From Candidatus Thorarchaeota archaeon (GTDB lineage: Archaea > Asgardarchaeota > Thorarchaeia > Thorarchaeales > Thorarchaeaceae): a DNA stretch of 26,982 bases. Below are positions 13,929-22,727 of the stretch, piece after piece (position 1 is the first letter of the stretch; each line of letters starts with the position of its first letter). Position numbers and translations under genes: made by a program. The notes under the pieces are model-generated. The model saw nothing but the letters and a program-made list of their open reading frames with translations. It was not told the origin of the DNA and made no database searches. The stretch is from positions 1-26,982 of the forward strand of contig JAEOST010000788.1 of the NCBI GenBank assembly GCA_016840245.1, given 5' to 3'.

Positions 13929-14990
13929 ATGTCAGATGAATGTCCTTACCTCAAGGTTCCTGCTAATCAGGGTGAGACTTACAGACAGGGTCTCATAGAG
14001 GTGGGTCTACTTGACTGCGAACACAAGATAATAGCTGATGAAGGATTTCTGTTCTTGCCACTCTCTAATGATGTCAATGAGGATGACTTGCAGGAAATCT
14101 TACAACGACCTATCTTTGAGATGGGCCAACGTGTGTTTGAATCTATCATTTCAGGTCCTAGAACACTTGCTGAGGCATTCAAGGACAATTTGACAGAGGC
14201 GGAACTGGAAGTACTTCCCCGTGCCTATGATTTGATAGGTGACATTGCTGTTCTTGAGATTCCAAAGGAGCTCACAAAACATGAGGCACAAATTGGTTCT
14301 GTGTTTTTAGAGATCCATCCAAACTTCTCTACTGTATTAGCCAAGCATGGAGCGATTTCAGGAACAACAAGAGTTCGGGAGTACAAACTCCTTGCTGGTG
14401 AAGATAGGACTCATACAATACATACGGAGTATGGGTGTAGAATTGCAGTGGATCTAGCAAAGGCATACTTCAGTCCGCGACTTCTTGAGGAACACCATCG
14501 GATTACCAAACAGGTGGATGATAATGAACACGTTGTTGATATGTTCACAGGCGTGGGTCCCTTTGCAATTCATATAGCTAAGAGATGCAATGCGAAAATC
14601 ATTGCAATTGATATCAATCCTGAAGGAATTGGGCTTCTGAAACAGAGTATCAATCTGAACAAACTAGTGGGCGAAATTCATCCGGTTGTTGCTGATGCGC
14701 ATCAATATGTCCCGGAGAACTACAATAGATCTGTGGACCGCATCATAATGAACCACCCTTCTGGGGCATCAGATTTTATTCCAGATGCTTGTCATGCACT
14801 ACGAGATGGTGGAGTGATACATTACTACGACTTCATTGGAGGTTCAAATCCAGAAGAAGAGATTGCTGAACAAATCACAAAGCTAGTGGAACAGACTGGT
14901 CGGGAGGTCACTGAAGTTCTCAAGACACGACGCGTTCGTGACAGTGCTCCATATGAGTTTCAGATGGTTGCTGATATCACTATCCGCTGA
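13929..14990 (+). CDS. trm5: tRNA (guanine-37-N1)-methyltransferase Trm5
   Basis: Makes m1G37 next to the anticodon, which prevents frameshifting and is the substrate for wyosine synthesis. The 353-residue protein has the Trm5 layout: an N-terminal D1-like part, a middle domain with TTRVREYKLLAGEDRTHTIHTEYGC and IAVDLAKAYFSPRL (about 146-185), and a Rossmann fold with motif I VVDMFTGVGPFAI (202-214). The motif IV loop reads MNHPSGASDF; the usual NLP is NHP here. The AIDINPEG strand binds SAM ribose. It is followed by a convergent DUF371 gene whose last 11 bases overlap. Taw1, the next enzyme in the wyosine pathway, is encoded 2.5 kb downstream at 17512-18477. Confidence 0.9.
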   Translation: MSDECPYLKVPANQGETYRQGLIEVGLLDCEHKIIADEGFLFLPLSNDVNEDDLQEILQRPIFEMGQRVFESIISGPRTLAEAFKDNLTEAELEVLPRAYDLIGDIAVLEIPKELTKHEAQIGSVFLEIHPNFSTVLAKHGAISGTTRVREYKLLAGEDRTHTIHTEYGCRIAVDLAKAYFSPRLLEEHHRITKQVDDNEHVVDMFTGVGPFAIHIAKRCNAKIIAIDINPEGIGLLKQSINLNKLVGEIHPVVADAHQYVPENYNRSVDRIIMNHPSGASDFIPDACHALRDGGVIHYYDFIGGSNPEEEIAEQITKLVEQTGREVTEVLKTRRVRDSAPYEFQMVADITIR

Positions 14991-15405
14991 TGTAGACCAG
15001 TTCACAATCAAGTATACAATTTGAGTCTTTCAGTTTCTCTATGAACCGTCGATTCAGGTCCGAAGCTGCTTTATCTGCTTCAATCATCACTGTTCGACTG
15101 CACTCGAAATCACTCTTACGAGCCACCATGCTCACGCTGTCTGAGTAGGTCAACCCCTTACTCCCTCTTCCAGTTACCTCCTCAGTGATTCCCTCTGCAG
15201 ACATCTTTAGTATTATCCGTGTCTTGGAGTTCCTTGCAAGTTCTTTGATTTCATCATCCAGCATCTGCAAAGTCTGACTGGCTCGCACACCTATAATGCA
15301 TGTTCCTTGTGGAGTGAGAAAATCTTCAGTTGTAATTTCCACTGTGGTGTTATGCATACTTACTACGTTCATATGACCATATGCTGTGAATTGCACAATT
15401 CGCAT
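14980..15405 (-). CDS. DUF371 family protein
   Basis: A 141-residue archaeal protein of the DUF371 family. Visible signs are AYGHMNVVSMHNTTVEITTEDFLTPQGTCIIGVRASQ near the N terminus and the C-terminal half SDSVSMVARKSDFECSRTVMIEADKAASDLNRRFI. Its biochemical role is not known to me. The 3' end overlaps the end of trm5 by 11 bases in convergent orientation. The ATG at 15405 gives the family start; there is little leader, so the transcript may be leaderless. Confidence 0.8.
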   Translation of the reverse strand: MRIVQFTAYGHMNVVSMHNTTVEITTEDFLTPQGTCIIGVRASQTLQMLDDEIKELARNSKTRIILKMSAEGITEEVTGRGSKGLTYSDSVSMVARKSDFECSRTVMIEADKAASDLNRRFIEKLKDSNCILDCELVYISG

Positions 15406-15465
15406 GTATCTATCTTGATTCTCAACGCTTTTATCAATGCTTCATTATCACATAGACTGATTCTC

Positions 15466-16143
15466 ATGCCTAATCGTGGTTTTGAAAAGGATATTGAGAA
15501 CCTCATTCACCGTTTGAAGAATCGCGGTTATCTCAAGAGCCTAGAGATGGAACGCGCACTTCGTACAGTCAAACGAGAGGAATTTGTGCGGGATAGTGCA
15601 CGAGGTTCTGCCTACCGTGACACACCTCTCTCAATCGGCAAGGGGCAGACAATATCTGCTCCTCATATGTGCGTGATAATGTGTGAGGGTCTTGACCTTC
15701 GAGAAGGACTCACCATCTTGGAAATAGGTGCTGGTTCAGGATATCACGCAGCTCTCTGTGCGGAAATGATTGCACCAGAAGAGTCAACAAACCCGGGTCA
15801 TGTATACACGATTGAGATTGTAGAAGATCTCATTGAATTTGCTGAAATGAACTTGAAACGTGCTGGCTATTCAGATAGGGTGACCCTTATTCATGGTGAT
15901 GGAGGATTGGGTTTGCCTGAACACGCTCCATTCGATAGAATTTTAGTGGCAGCTGCTGCACCTAAAATACCAGACCCTCTGATTGAACAACTGGCTCCAG
16001 GCGGAATTATGTTGATTCCTGTGGGAACAGCTGGTTTCTATCAGGAACTCATGATGGTTGGTAAGTCAGCTGAGGGGAAAGTTGAAACCCGCCGTTGGGG
16101 TGGTGTTGCATTCGTTCCACTCACCGGTCATTATGGTCACTGA
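15466..16143 (+). CDS. pcm: Protein-L-isoaspartate O-methyltransferase
   Basis: A repair enzyme that methylates L-isoaspartyl residues of aged proteins with SAM. The 225-residue protein has the signature IGKGQTISAPHM (58-68), whose Ser/Thr contacts the isoaspartate, and SAM motif I LEIGAGSGYHAA (85-96). Later it has VYTIEIVEDLIEFA, DGGLGLPEHAPFDRILVAAAAP and LAPGGIMLIPVG. Length is normal. The open frame continues upstream to 15307, but the ATG at 15466 is the family start and lies about 30 bases after a TATA-like TTTTATC, which suggests a leaderless mRNA. It is convergent with ribK, with a 5-base gap. Confidence 0.94.
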   Translation: MPNRGFEKDIENLIHRLKNRGYLKSLEMERALRTVKREEFVRDSARGSAYRDTPLSIGKGQTISAPHMCVIMCEGLDLREGLTILEIGAGSGYHAALCAEMIAPEESTNPGHVYTIEIVEDLIEFAEMNLKRAGYSDRVTLIHGDGGLGLPEHAPFDRILVAAAAPKIPDPLIEQLAPGGIMLIPVGTAGFYQELMMVGKSAEGKVETRRWGGVAFVPLTGHYGH

Positions 16144-16148
16144 AAATA

Positions 16149-16829
16149 CTAAACTGCTCGATGGAGCGGTACCAGTGTAAGAGACACTCGGTCATCATCC
16201 TTGAGACCAAGTTTCTTTCTTATGTTAAATGGAGCAATGACTTCAAGGATATTTTGACTATGGTGTGTTCTTTGTGCAATAACAATTGCAGCCTCAATCT
16301 TATCGTTGACCTTTACGCGGTAGCAAATCACATCACCAAATGTTCTACCCTCAAGGGTAAACCCATTGACAATGAGTGGAGGGGTGTGCTTCATCCTGTT
16401 TATTGCCTTGCGCGACTCTTCATCTACAATCCTGACGTTCAGAGTGCCTGAATATGGTTTGAAACCTAGCGCACTCTGAAATCGTTCTGAGTACATATCA
16501 ACATAATATGCACCTTCACCAAGACCGTGTACCAATACACCATGGATTATGATATCATCCTCTGGTGGGACAAAAGCAATCTCTAGATCCTTATGAATCT
16601 GTGATAGTTCCTTATTACCCCTGTCAGTTAGTTGCACCATCATACCTGTTGCTGTGTGAGTCCGTGTAATCAACCCCATCTCTAGACATGATGCAAGTCT
16701 GCGAGAAGCTGTCTGCTGACTGATTCCCATAGAATCTCCCAACTCAGTTGTAGTCAGCATAGTGTTTCTGTGAATCGCTCCTTTTCGAGCCAGTGCGTAT
16801 AGTGTGAACCAAAGCTCAGGTGTAATCAT
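16149..16829 (-). CDS. ribK: CTP-dependent riboflavin kinase with N-terminal winged helix
   Basis: Phosphorylates riboflavin to FMN; the archaeal enzyme uses CTP and is unrelated to bacterial RibF. Residues 1-85 form a winged helix-turn-helix (TTTELGDSMGISQQTASRRLASCLEMGLITR). Residues 95-226 form the cradle-loop barrel kinase: IHGVLVHGLGEGAYYVDMYSERF, LGFKPYSGTLNVRI, VICYRV and LEVIAPFNIRKKLGLKDDDRVSL. The HTH-RibK fusion is also known in other archaea and suggests autoregulation by FMN or riboflavin. It begins 17 bases after the translin stop and probably belongs to the taw1, translin, ribK run. Confidence 0.92.
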   Translation of the reverse strand: MITPELWFTLYALARKGAIHRNTMLTTTELGDSMGISQQTASRRLASCLEMGLITRTHTATGMMVQLTDRGNKELSQIHKDLEIAFVPPEDDIIIHGVLVHGLGEGAYYVDMYSERFQSALGFKPYSGTLNVRIVDEESRKAINRMKHTPPLIVNGFTLEGRTFGDVICYRVKVNDKIEAAIVIAQRTHHSQNILEVIAPFNIRKKLGLKDDDRVSLTLVPLHRAV

Positions 16830-16846
16830 AGTTATTCACAGTTCCT

Positions 16847-17491
16847 TCATTCGGATTCGTCATTTCCTTCCAGTCTTTTATCAAATTCCCGTAATTCCTT
16901 GATAAGACGTGAGGATTGCAATGATGTTGTCACATCTCCTCTGGTTCTTTCAACTAGTGCTCTTCCAACATCGCATTTTCTTCGTAACTCAGGAACTAAA
17001 GCATTTGGATAGTCAAAGGTATTCAGATTCTCGAGTATCTCCTCCATGAATAGTAGAAGTCTTTCTGCTACATCTATTTGTTCAGCACGAAGTGAATCAA
17101 GTATTGCTCTTCTCAGTTCTCCGACTGTATCAGCAAGACCGGTAAGATACGACCTTGATGGAATCTGATAATTCTCTGGCGGTGTGAAAATCCCATCCCG
17201 CAACAGTGAAAGCAGATTTACTGCCTCTGCTAACTCCTGATAAGCGACATCAAGGATTCTGGACTTTGAAAGAAACTGACTCTTACTCATTCCTGTACTC
17301 GCTTCTTTGATTAGAGCATCGGCCTCTTTGATAAATTTCTCAGCCTCTTCAAAATTCCTTCTATGCGAGTTCTTTATTGACTGGCTACATTTTCTGACAG
17401 CCTCTCTAGAATGGGGAAGAACCTTCTCACGTACTCCGTCGTCCACATCAATTTCCTTTCTGAGAACGTCCAATATTGTGTCTAAATCCAT
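16847..17491 (-). CDS. Archaeal translin family protein
   Basis: A 214-residue all-helical protein of the translin/TRAX family, which in eukaryotes binds RNA and, through TRAX, has RNase activity (C3PO). Seen are RILDVAYQELAEAVNLLSLLRDG (79-100), IPSRSYLTGLADTVGELRRAILDSLRAEQIDVAERLLLFMEEI (110-152), FDYPNALVPELRRKCDVGRALVERTRGDVTTSL (159-191). Glu86 and Glu89 in QELAEA align by eye with catalytic metal-binding glutamates of TRAX, so this copy may be an active nuclease. Starts 20 bases after the taw1 stop and is followed 17 bases later by ribK. Confidence 0.88.
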   Translation of the reverse strand: MDLDTILDVLRKEIDVDDGVREKVLPHSREAVRKCSQSIKNSHRRNFEEAEKFIKEADALIKEASTGMSKSQFLSKSRILDVAYQELAEAVNLLSLLRDGIFTPPENYQIPSRSYLTGLADTVGELRRAILDSLRAEQIDVAERLLLFMEEILENLNTFDYPNALVPELRRKCDVGRALVERTRGDVTTSLQSSRLIKELREFDKRLEGNDESE

Positions 17492-17511
17492 GTGTATCGC
17501 CTTAGTTTGGT

Positions 17512-18477
17512 TCAGTGTAACTTCTTTATCTGTTTACTGCGCGAGAGCAGTACTACCCTACTCTCAATCTGTTCATCCTGAATGAAATATCCTGTTAAGG
17601 ATGCTATTTTCTCAGAAAATGCACGGATATCACGATGAGGTGGTGCATTGCTACGACTCATTCTGCCTCTTGACGAACCGAGGTGCATGTATCCTTTGAC
17701 CTCTACGAAGTCAGGTTCGCCCTGAAGGATAAGATTGGCATAGGCACGAGGGTTGTGCATATTCTCTTCAGCAACCATTGTCAATCTATTGGTCCGTCTA
17801 CCGGAGAGCGATTGAAGCACTTCTTGAGTCTGGTTGAGCTTCTCCCAACCACCCTTCTCAACTGGACGACATAATCTCTTGTACGTCTGCTCATCAGGTG
17901 CTGCCAATGTTACGTATAGTTGTGTAGGCTGATTCATTTCAGCAATAGTATCAGGTCGTGTTCCATTGGTCACTAAGAAGGAGGTCATTCCTCTCTTCTC
18001 TATCACTTCAATCAGATCATTTAGTAGAGGATAGAGTGTAGGTTCTCCAGCCAATGATATCGCTACATGACGTGGATCTCTGGCCTCTTGGTACATCTCT
18101 TCCTTAACTCTGGGATTGACCTCTGGATTATATCCTCCTAATGACCTGAGGTTTGCCATCTGAACTGCATCCAAGAGATCTTCTGCAGGGAGAACATCCG
18201 TCACCTGGACCTCGTTCTGAATCCACTTGACGCCAATGTCAGACGGAGTTACCCGCCAGCAGAAATCACAGCTCTGAGTGCATTTGTCTACTACAGGTGT
18301 CATCTGTAGACATCGATGTGATTTGATACCATAGAATCGTTGCTTGTAGCACACATCACCTTGTAGGAGGCTCTTGTGTTGCCATTGACACGCCTTGAAT
18401 GCCCCTCTTTGACCTAGTATATGATATCCCTGCTGCTCGAGTTTCTCTCGAAGTGCAACTGGCATTTCTGATTTCAC
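17512..18477 (-). CDS. taw1: 4-demethylwyosine synthase (tRNA-Phe tricyclic base synthase)
   Basis: A radical SAM enzyme that condenses pyruvate carbons with m1G37 of tRNA-Phe to make 4-demethylwyosine. The 321-residue protein has the radical SAM triad CTQSCDFC (Cys66, 70, 73). The second-cluster cysteines are Cys30, Cys43 and Cys56, with the 13-residue spacing seen in archaeal TYW1. ISLAGEPTLYP, FLVTNGTRPD, YVTLAAPDEQTYKRLCRP and VEVKGYMHLGSSRGRM are typical. Its substrate is made by Trm5, encoded in this window. The start is either GTG at 18477 or ATG at 18465; a TATA-like ACAAATAAAG about 30 bases upstream suggests a nearly leaderless transcript. First of taw1, translin, ribK. Confidence 0.94.
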   Translation of the reverse strand: MKSEMPVALREKLEQQGYHILGQRGAFKACQWQHKSLLQGDVCYKQRFYGIKSHRCLQMTPVVDKCTQSCDFCWRVTPSDIGVKWIQNEVQVTDVLPAEDLLDAVQMANLRSLGGYNPEVNPRVKEEMYQEARDPRHVAISLAGEPTLYPLLNDLIEVIEKRGMTSFLVTNGTRPDTIAEMNQPTQLYVTLAAPDEQTYKRLCRPVEKGGWEKLNQTQEVLQSLSGRRTNRLTMVAEENMHNPRAYANLILQGEPDFVEVKGYMHLGSSRGRMSRSNAPPHRDIRAFSEKIASLTGYFIQDEQIESRVVLLSRSKQIKKLH

Positions 18478-18537
18478 TGGTTTTCGGGTCTGTCTTTATT
18501 TGTCATCTTATCAGGATTTGCTAATGACCACTGCTAA

Positions 18538-19800
18538 TCACTTCTCACTAGCAAGTTTTTCTGCCCAACCTTCTTGAGCACTCCATGATCCTGTGAGCTG
18601 CTTCTTTCTTGATAACTCACCCAAAATCCGTCTAGTTTCGGAGTCCAATACTCCCGGTGGCATATTCTCGAAAGCACTACCCGGTAATGGCATGAAGACA
18701 TGTCCATGGACTATTGCTCCCATCTTCACTAATGAATGACAGAGTTCAATACTTGTATCGACATCCTTCTGTTCTTCTCCCGGTAATCCAAAAATCATGT
18801 CAACATGAGGAATGAATCCACAATCAAGTGCTGTCCTGACTGCATCTAATCCCTCCTCTACAGTGTGGTGTCGGTTGGCAATTTCAAGAACACGATTACT
18901 TCCCGACTGGAGGCCTATCTGTAGAGTCTTGTTGGATACATACTCCCTCATCATCTTGAGGAGGTCATTGGTGACAAACTCTGGACGCACCTCAGACGGA
19001 AATGCTCCGAAGAAGACCTCATCAAGCCCGTTAATGGATGTCACTCCTCGAAGAAGTTGTTCAAGCTTCTCTGGTACAGCCTTTCGACCCCTACCACCAT
19101 AACAGAGTGCATTTGGCGACAAAAACCAGGTTCGTTTGAATCCCCTCTTCTCTACAGCTAACTTTAGCCACTTTACAACAGAGTCTACGCTTCTGTGTTG
19201 TACTCTACTACCTGTGAGAAAGGGAGTACTGCAGAACTTGCAGGCAAATGGACACCCCCGAGTCACTTCAACAGGTCCCACGACGTTCATCTCGAGGGCA
19301 AAGGGAGGATACTCGTCCAGCACAACTCTTGGTAGGTTTCTAGGAAGAGGGAACTGGTCTGTGGTATTTGACACCACGGTATCAATTTCACTGGGATCTT
19401 TGTCATTCATTAGAAACCAGAGTAGATCGCGTAGTGCTTTCTCACCCTCGCCTATCACAACATAGTCAAAACCGTTGTCAAGTAAATCTCTGGGTCGCGA
19501 ACTAGCATGGGCACCTCCTCCTACGATGATTACATCATTGCCAAATTCCTTTCTAACTGATTTGACCTCATCATAGACTGGGCCCGTCTGTGTGCTCATA
19601 ACTGAGTATGCAATAATCACTCTGCTCTGTTTAGCATACTCTCTAACAACTTTGTGTGATAATTCTAGAGGAGCTAGTACATTTAGGTCTAGAAGTCGAG
19701 AATCGGTTTCAACTGAACCCAAAAGAGCCGCTACACTATACCTAGATGTGGTATACGTCCTAAACAAGAGTGTGTATGAACCCACGTGATGCACACGCAC
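18538..19800 (-). CDS. B12-binding domain/radical SAM protein, MJ_1487-like
   Basis: A 420-residue radical SAM protein with an N-terminal cobalamin-binding-like Rossmann domain (about 1-125: VIIAYSVMSTQTGP, DVIIVGGGAHASSRP, DYVVIGEGE). The SAM domain has EVTRGCPFACKFCSTPF (Cys183, 187, 190), then LQIGLQSGSNRVLEIANR and HVDMIFGLPGEE. The classical DxHxxG cobalamin ligand is not obvious. The layout matches the archaeal MJ_1487-type family, of unknown reaction. It starts with GTG, whose G is the last base of the proteasome beta stop codon (TAGTG), so the two genes are translationally coupled. Confidence 0.85.
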   Translation of the reverse strand: MRVHHVGSYTLLFRTYTTSRYSVAALLGSVETDSRLLDLNVLAPLELSHKVVREYAKQSRVIIAYSVMSTQTGPVYDEVKSVRKEFGNDVIIVGGGAHASSRPRDLLDNGFDYVVIGEGEKALRDLLWFLMNDKDPSEIDTVVSNTTDQFPLPRNLPRVVLDEYPPFALEMNVVGPVEVTRGCPFACKFCSTPFLTGSRVQHRSVDSVVKWLKLAVEKRGFKRTWFLSPNALCYGGRGRKAVPEKLEQLLRGVTSINGLDEVFFGAFPSEVRPEFVTNDLLKMMREYVSNKTLQIGLQSGSNRVLEIANRHHTVEEGLDAVRTALDCGFIPHVDMIFGLPGEEQKDVDTSIELCHSLVKMGAIVHGHVFMPLPGSAFENMPPGVLDSETRRILGELSRKKQLTGSWSAQEGWAEKLASEK

Positions 19801-20393
19801 TAGTTGTCAGCAACTCTCTCAGCTACGCCATCCTTTGTGACAGACATCACATGGATTTTGCCACCAGACTGAATGTCACGTGACATACCTGCCTTGACTG
19901 CCCGAATTGCAATTTCTTCAGCCTCAGCAACGGTGAGTGTTTCTTTGTAGTCATTCTCAAGAACACCGTACGCTGTACGTACACCTGTTCCGGTTGCAGT
20001 AAATTCGTCAGGAATCAATGATCCACCCATATCCAATGTGTACAGAGAAGGACCGTCTTCATCCATTCCAACTATAACTGTCTGTACATAAAGTGGAGAC
20101 ATTCTAATGGAGTACAGAGTATTTGCAAGCATCTTCGATAATGCTTTCACTGAGATGGCTTTCTTCTGATTCAACTCGTAGAGCTTGATTTGTGCCTTGA
20201 GGCGGTTCACAAGCATCTGGTAGTCAGAGGTCAATCCAGCTGATGCTAAGACGATGGTGTCGGTCAGTTTGAACGCCTTAATGCCTTTCTCACTGAGAAC
20301 CATAGTACCCCAGGTAATTAAGGAGTCAGTAGCTACGACTGCTCCATCTACGCATTTTATACCTACGACTGTTGCACCTGTTGGAAGTGACAT
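19800..20393 (-). CDS. Proteasome beta subunit paralogue with Thr1 replaced by Ala
   Basis: A 197-residue 20S proteasome beta-type subunit. There is no alpha-type H0 helix, so it is a beta subunit. The N terminus MSLPTGATVVGIKC aligns with TGTTTVGI of active subunits, placing Ala7 (codon GCA) where the nucleophile Thr1 should be. With Ala7 as position 1, Asp17 (residue 23), Lys33 (residue 39) and the RDxxSGG motif with Asp166 and Ser169 are conserved; Ser129 is Thr. The subunit should be unable to cleave peptides or process its short propeptide, so it is probably a structural partner of an active beta subunit encoded elsewhere. A minus-strand TATA-like TTTTAAAAAG is at 20445-20454, and GAGGT lies just before the ATG. 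Translationally coupled to the radical SAM gene. Confidence 0.9.
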   Translation of the reverse strand: MSLPTGATVVGIKCVDGAVVATDSLITWGTMVLSEKGIKAFKLTDTIVLASAGLTSDYQMLVNRLKAQIKLYELNQKKAISVKALSKMLANTLYSIRMSPLYVQTVIVGMDEDGPSLYTLDMGGSLIPDEFTATGTGVRTAYGVLENDYKETLTVAEAEEIAIRAVKAGMSRDIQSGGKIHVMSVTKDGVAERVADN

Positions 20394-20444
20394 ATCAGGA
20401 AAACCTCTGTTGGCTGGTTAGAGCCTAATATGGTCTATTCCGTT

Positions 20445-20454
20445 CTTTTTAAAA
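20445..20454 (-). promoter_or_regulatory. TATA-like element for the proteasome beta gene
   Basis: Minus-strand TTTTAAAAAG about 55 bases before the ATG at 20393, giving a leader of roughly 25-30 nt that carries a GAGGT ribosome site. Confidence 0.5.
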
Positions 20455-20502
20455 CGTTTGTGACAGGTCCATAGATGTCCAGATACTGGATGTGATTTCC
20501 TC

Positions 20503-21579
20503 ATGCGTAGTCTTAATCCATTTGTCAACATACCTACAATAATGACCGCAGAGGCAATCATAGAATTTGCACATCTACGATCAGTTCGTACGAGCATGAA
20601 GAGTTCAAAGGAAATCAAGAAGGTAGAGCGGGCTCGTATCAGAGAGATTGCAAGATTACAAGAGTTCGTCAAGAATGTGAAGATAAAATTAAAACTTGCA
20701 GTTGAAGAGTTTCCATCACTGGACCGTCTGCATCCATTTTACTTGGAGCTCACAGAGGTTCTGGTTGGCACTGACAGACTCAAACAGGCTCTTGGAGCAG
20801 TTTACAACTGCATTCCTCCCATCAACGAGATTGCTGATAACCACCTCCAAGCATTGAAGTTGGCTGAAGAGTACAAACAATTTAAGAGACTCCGCAGTGC
20901 TGCAAAGGGACGGATTGCATCCATTGTAAAGGCAACAGCGAAAAATCTAGACTTCATCATCGAGGCCAAGAAGAAAATGGCCCGTCTTCCTGGGATTCTA
21001 CCTGGCTCACCCACTGTAGTATGTGCTGGATTTCCCAATGTTGGCAAATCCACGCTTGTAAAATCGGTATCAACAGCCGAGCCAGAAATTGCTTACTATC
21101 CCTTCACCACCCGAAAAGTCATCGTGGGACATCTGAAAGTGGATAATCAGAGTGTCCAGATTGTCGATACACCTGGCCTTCTCGATAGACCTATGTCCAA
21201 AAGGAATGAGATTGAGTTAGAAGCAATTGCTGCTCTCAAGTACCTAGCTCATGTCATCATATTCATGATTGATCCATCTGAGGCATGCGGATGGCCACTC
21301 AATGAGCAGTTCCAGCTCTACGAGGAAATCTGTCGGATGTTTCCTCTTGTTCCAATACTAGTGACCTTCAATAAGGTGGATATTGCGCCACCTGAGAACT
21401 TGGCTAGTGCGCGTGCCAGAACACCAAACGCTCATGAGATTATTGCCATAGAGGGCACTGGTGTTGCGGAATTGATGAAACTTGCAGTTGAAGAAGTCGA
21501 TCTCACATCCATAAAGGAACAAGTAGACGAATATGTAGCCTCATTATCCGAGCGAGAGTTCCATTCCTTTGACAGTTAG
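20503..21579 (+). CDS. NOG1-family GTPase
   Basis: An Obg-superfamily GTPase related to eukaryotic Nog1, a 60S ribosome assembly factor. The 358-residue protein has an N-terminal four-helix region (about 1-160, with LQEFVKNVKIKLKLAVEEFPSLDRLHPFYLELTEVLVG). The G domain has G1 GFPNVGKST (176-184), G2 around FTTRKVIVGH, G3 DTPGL (222-226) and G4 NKVD (290-293). The N-terminal region is the NOG1 type. Probably acts in large-subunit biogenesis. The last 36 bases overlap, in convergent orientation, the end of the RtcA gene. It is divergent from the proteasome beta gene. Confidence 0.93.
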   Translation: MRSLNPFVNIPTIMTAEAIIEFAHLRSVRTSMKSSKEIKKVERARIREIARLQEFVKNVKIKLKLAVEEFPSLDRLHPFYLELTEVLVGTDRLKQALGAVYNCIPPINEIADNHLQALKLAEEYKQFKRLRSAAKGRIASIVKATAKNLDFIIEAKKKMARLPGILPGSPTVVCAGFPNVGKSTLVKSVSTAEPEIAYYPFTTRKVIVGHLKVDNQSVQIVDTPGLLDRPMSKRNEIELEAIAALKYLAHVIIFMIDPSEACGWPLNEQFQLYEEICRMFPLVPILVTFNKVDIAPPENLASARARTPNAHEIIAIEGTGVAELMKLAVEEVDLTSIKEQVDEYVASLSEREFHSFDS

Positions 21580-22608
21580 TACTCCCGTTTGTCCCAAGTT
21601 CCCCTCAAGGTACATTTCAGCTCCTAGGATTCGTTCTGTCACCCAGAGGTTTGTCTGTAGATGCGATGTCACCTCAGTAAGGCCAATTTTACTCTCACCT
21701 TTAGCCATGGCCAGATATGGTACCAGCATGTCTCCAAGGTGTGAGTCAACCGCATGTTTAGTTGCAAGTTCTCGTTTCAGTTGTTGTGCAGCATCTGCAC
21801 CAACTTCCTCTGCACGCTTTCCTCTCTTTCCAAGTTGATCGGCACCGATACGCATTCCATTGTCTGACTCTGCCCAAAGAACAATTCCACTACCAGGTCC
21901 TAGATGAGGGTCTCTTCCTTTTGGATACGATTCTATTGAGATGGAAATGGGGCTGATTTCACTCTTGTCTAGTATGGACTTGGCAGAGTCTGCCTGTCTT
22001 GATGCAACGTGTGAGGGCAATCTTACACAGTGGGAAACTCCATGAACTCCTATCAAGCTACCAAACTCAGTTTGATTCATTGTTGCAATCTCTGAACTTG
22101 GTTTCACCTCGCAAGTCACCTGCCCTCCACCCTTAGGATAGTGACCACGTTGTTTAGTGGTAATTGTGACACTCAGTCCCAAACGAGTCAATGATGGAAG
22201 AAACACTTCCCGCATGTAGTCCACCGGAGGACTCCATGTCACATCAGTTCCTCCTCTCAGGTTCAGTGTGATTGGTTCTGGCGAGAGAACAGCTGCAGGT
22301 AATACCGCTTGCAGAATGAGCGAGATTGATCCTGCTGTACCTACGTCATATGAGTACTCTCCGCCTGACCTCTCTTTAGGTACAAACTCGATTTCAGTAC
22401 TACCAACTTCAAGACCTGAGATACTCGCATTTGCCAACCAACCAATGACCTCTATACCAGCTATATGCTGATTTCTTAAACCTGGTTTTGATCGGCCAGC
22501 CCGTATCTTTGATATCCTCACAGGCTTCATTGTGAGTGCAGAAAGAGAAACCGCTGTTCGTATAATCTGTCCACCGCCTTCTCCATAGGAACCATCAATT
22601 GTAATCAT
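21544..22608 (-). CDS. rtcA: RNA 3'-terminal phosphate cyclase
   Basis: Converts RNA 3'-phosphate to the 2',3'-cyclic phosphate through an enzyme-AMP intermediate. The 354-residue protein starts MITIDGSYGEGGGQIIRTAV and has RAGRSKPGLRNQH, the GxxGGGQV strand (HYPKGGGQVTCEV) and the catalytic His290 in AVDSHLGDMLVPYLAMA. Length matches the class. An in-frame GTG at 22623 is possible, but ATG at 22608 follows GGTGAT by six bases and gives the usual start. The end overlaps the NOG1 gene by 36 bases tail to tail. Confidence 0.95.
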   Translation of the reverse strand: MITIDGSYGEGGGQIIRTAVSLSALTMKPVRISKIRAGRSKPGLRNQHIAGIEVIGWLANASISGLEVGSTEIEFVPKERSGGEYSYDVGTAGSISLILQAVLPAAVLSPEPITLNLRGGTDVTWSPPVDYMREVFLPSLTRLGLSVTITTKQRGHYPKGGGQVTCEVKPSSEIATMNQTEFGSLIGVHGVSHCVRLPSHVASRQADSAKSILDKSEISPISISIESYPKGRDPHLGPGSGIVLWAESDNGMRIGADQLGKRGKRAEEVGADAAQQLKRELATKHAVDSHLGDMLVPYLAMAKGESKIGLTEVTSHLQTNLWVTERILGAEMYLEGNLGQTGVLTVKGMELSLG

Positions 22609-22727
22609 TGTTATCACCCTCACAGGTTATGCGGCAATTAAGGACTTCTGAACCAAACCTCTGTGCAAGGATTGTCTACTCCGAACGCTTTTTACGTCGA
22701 GTATAGCCCCTCAAGGTGTTGGTGACA

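Noticed and set aside
19800..20393. Proteasome alpha subunit
   Set aside because: There is no H0 helix or YDRAITVFSPDGRL-type start, and the C-terminal RDxxSGG motif is of beta type.
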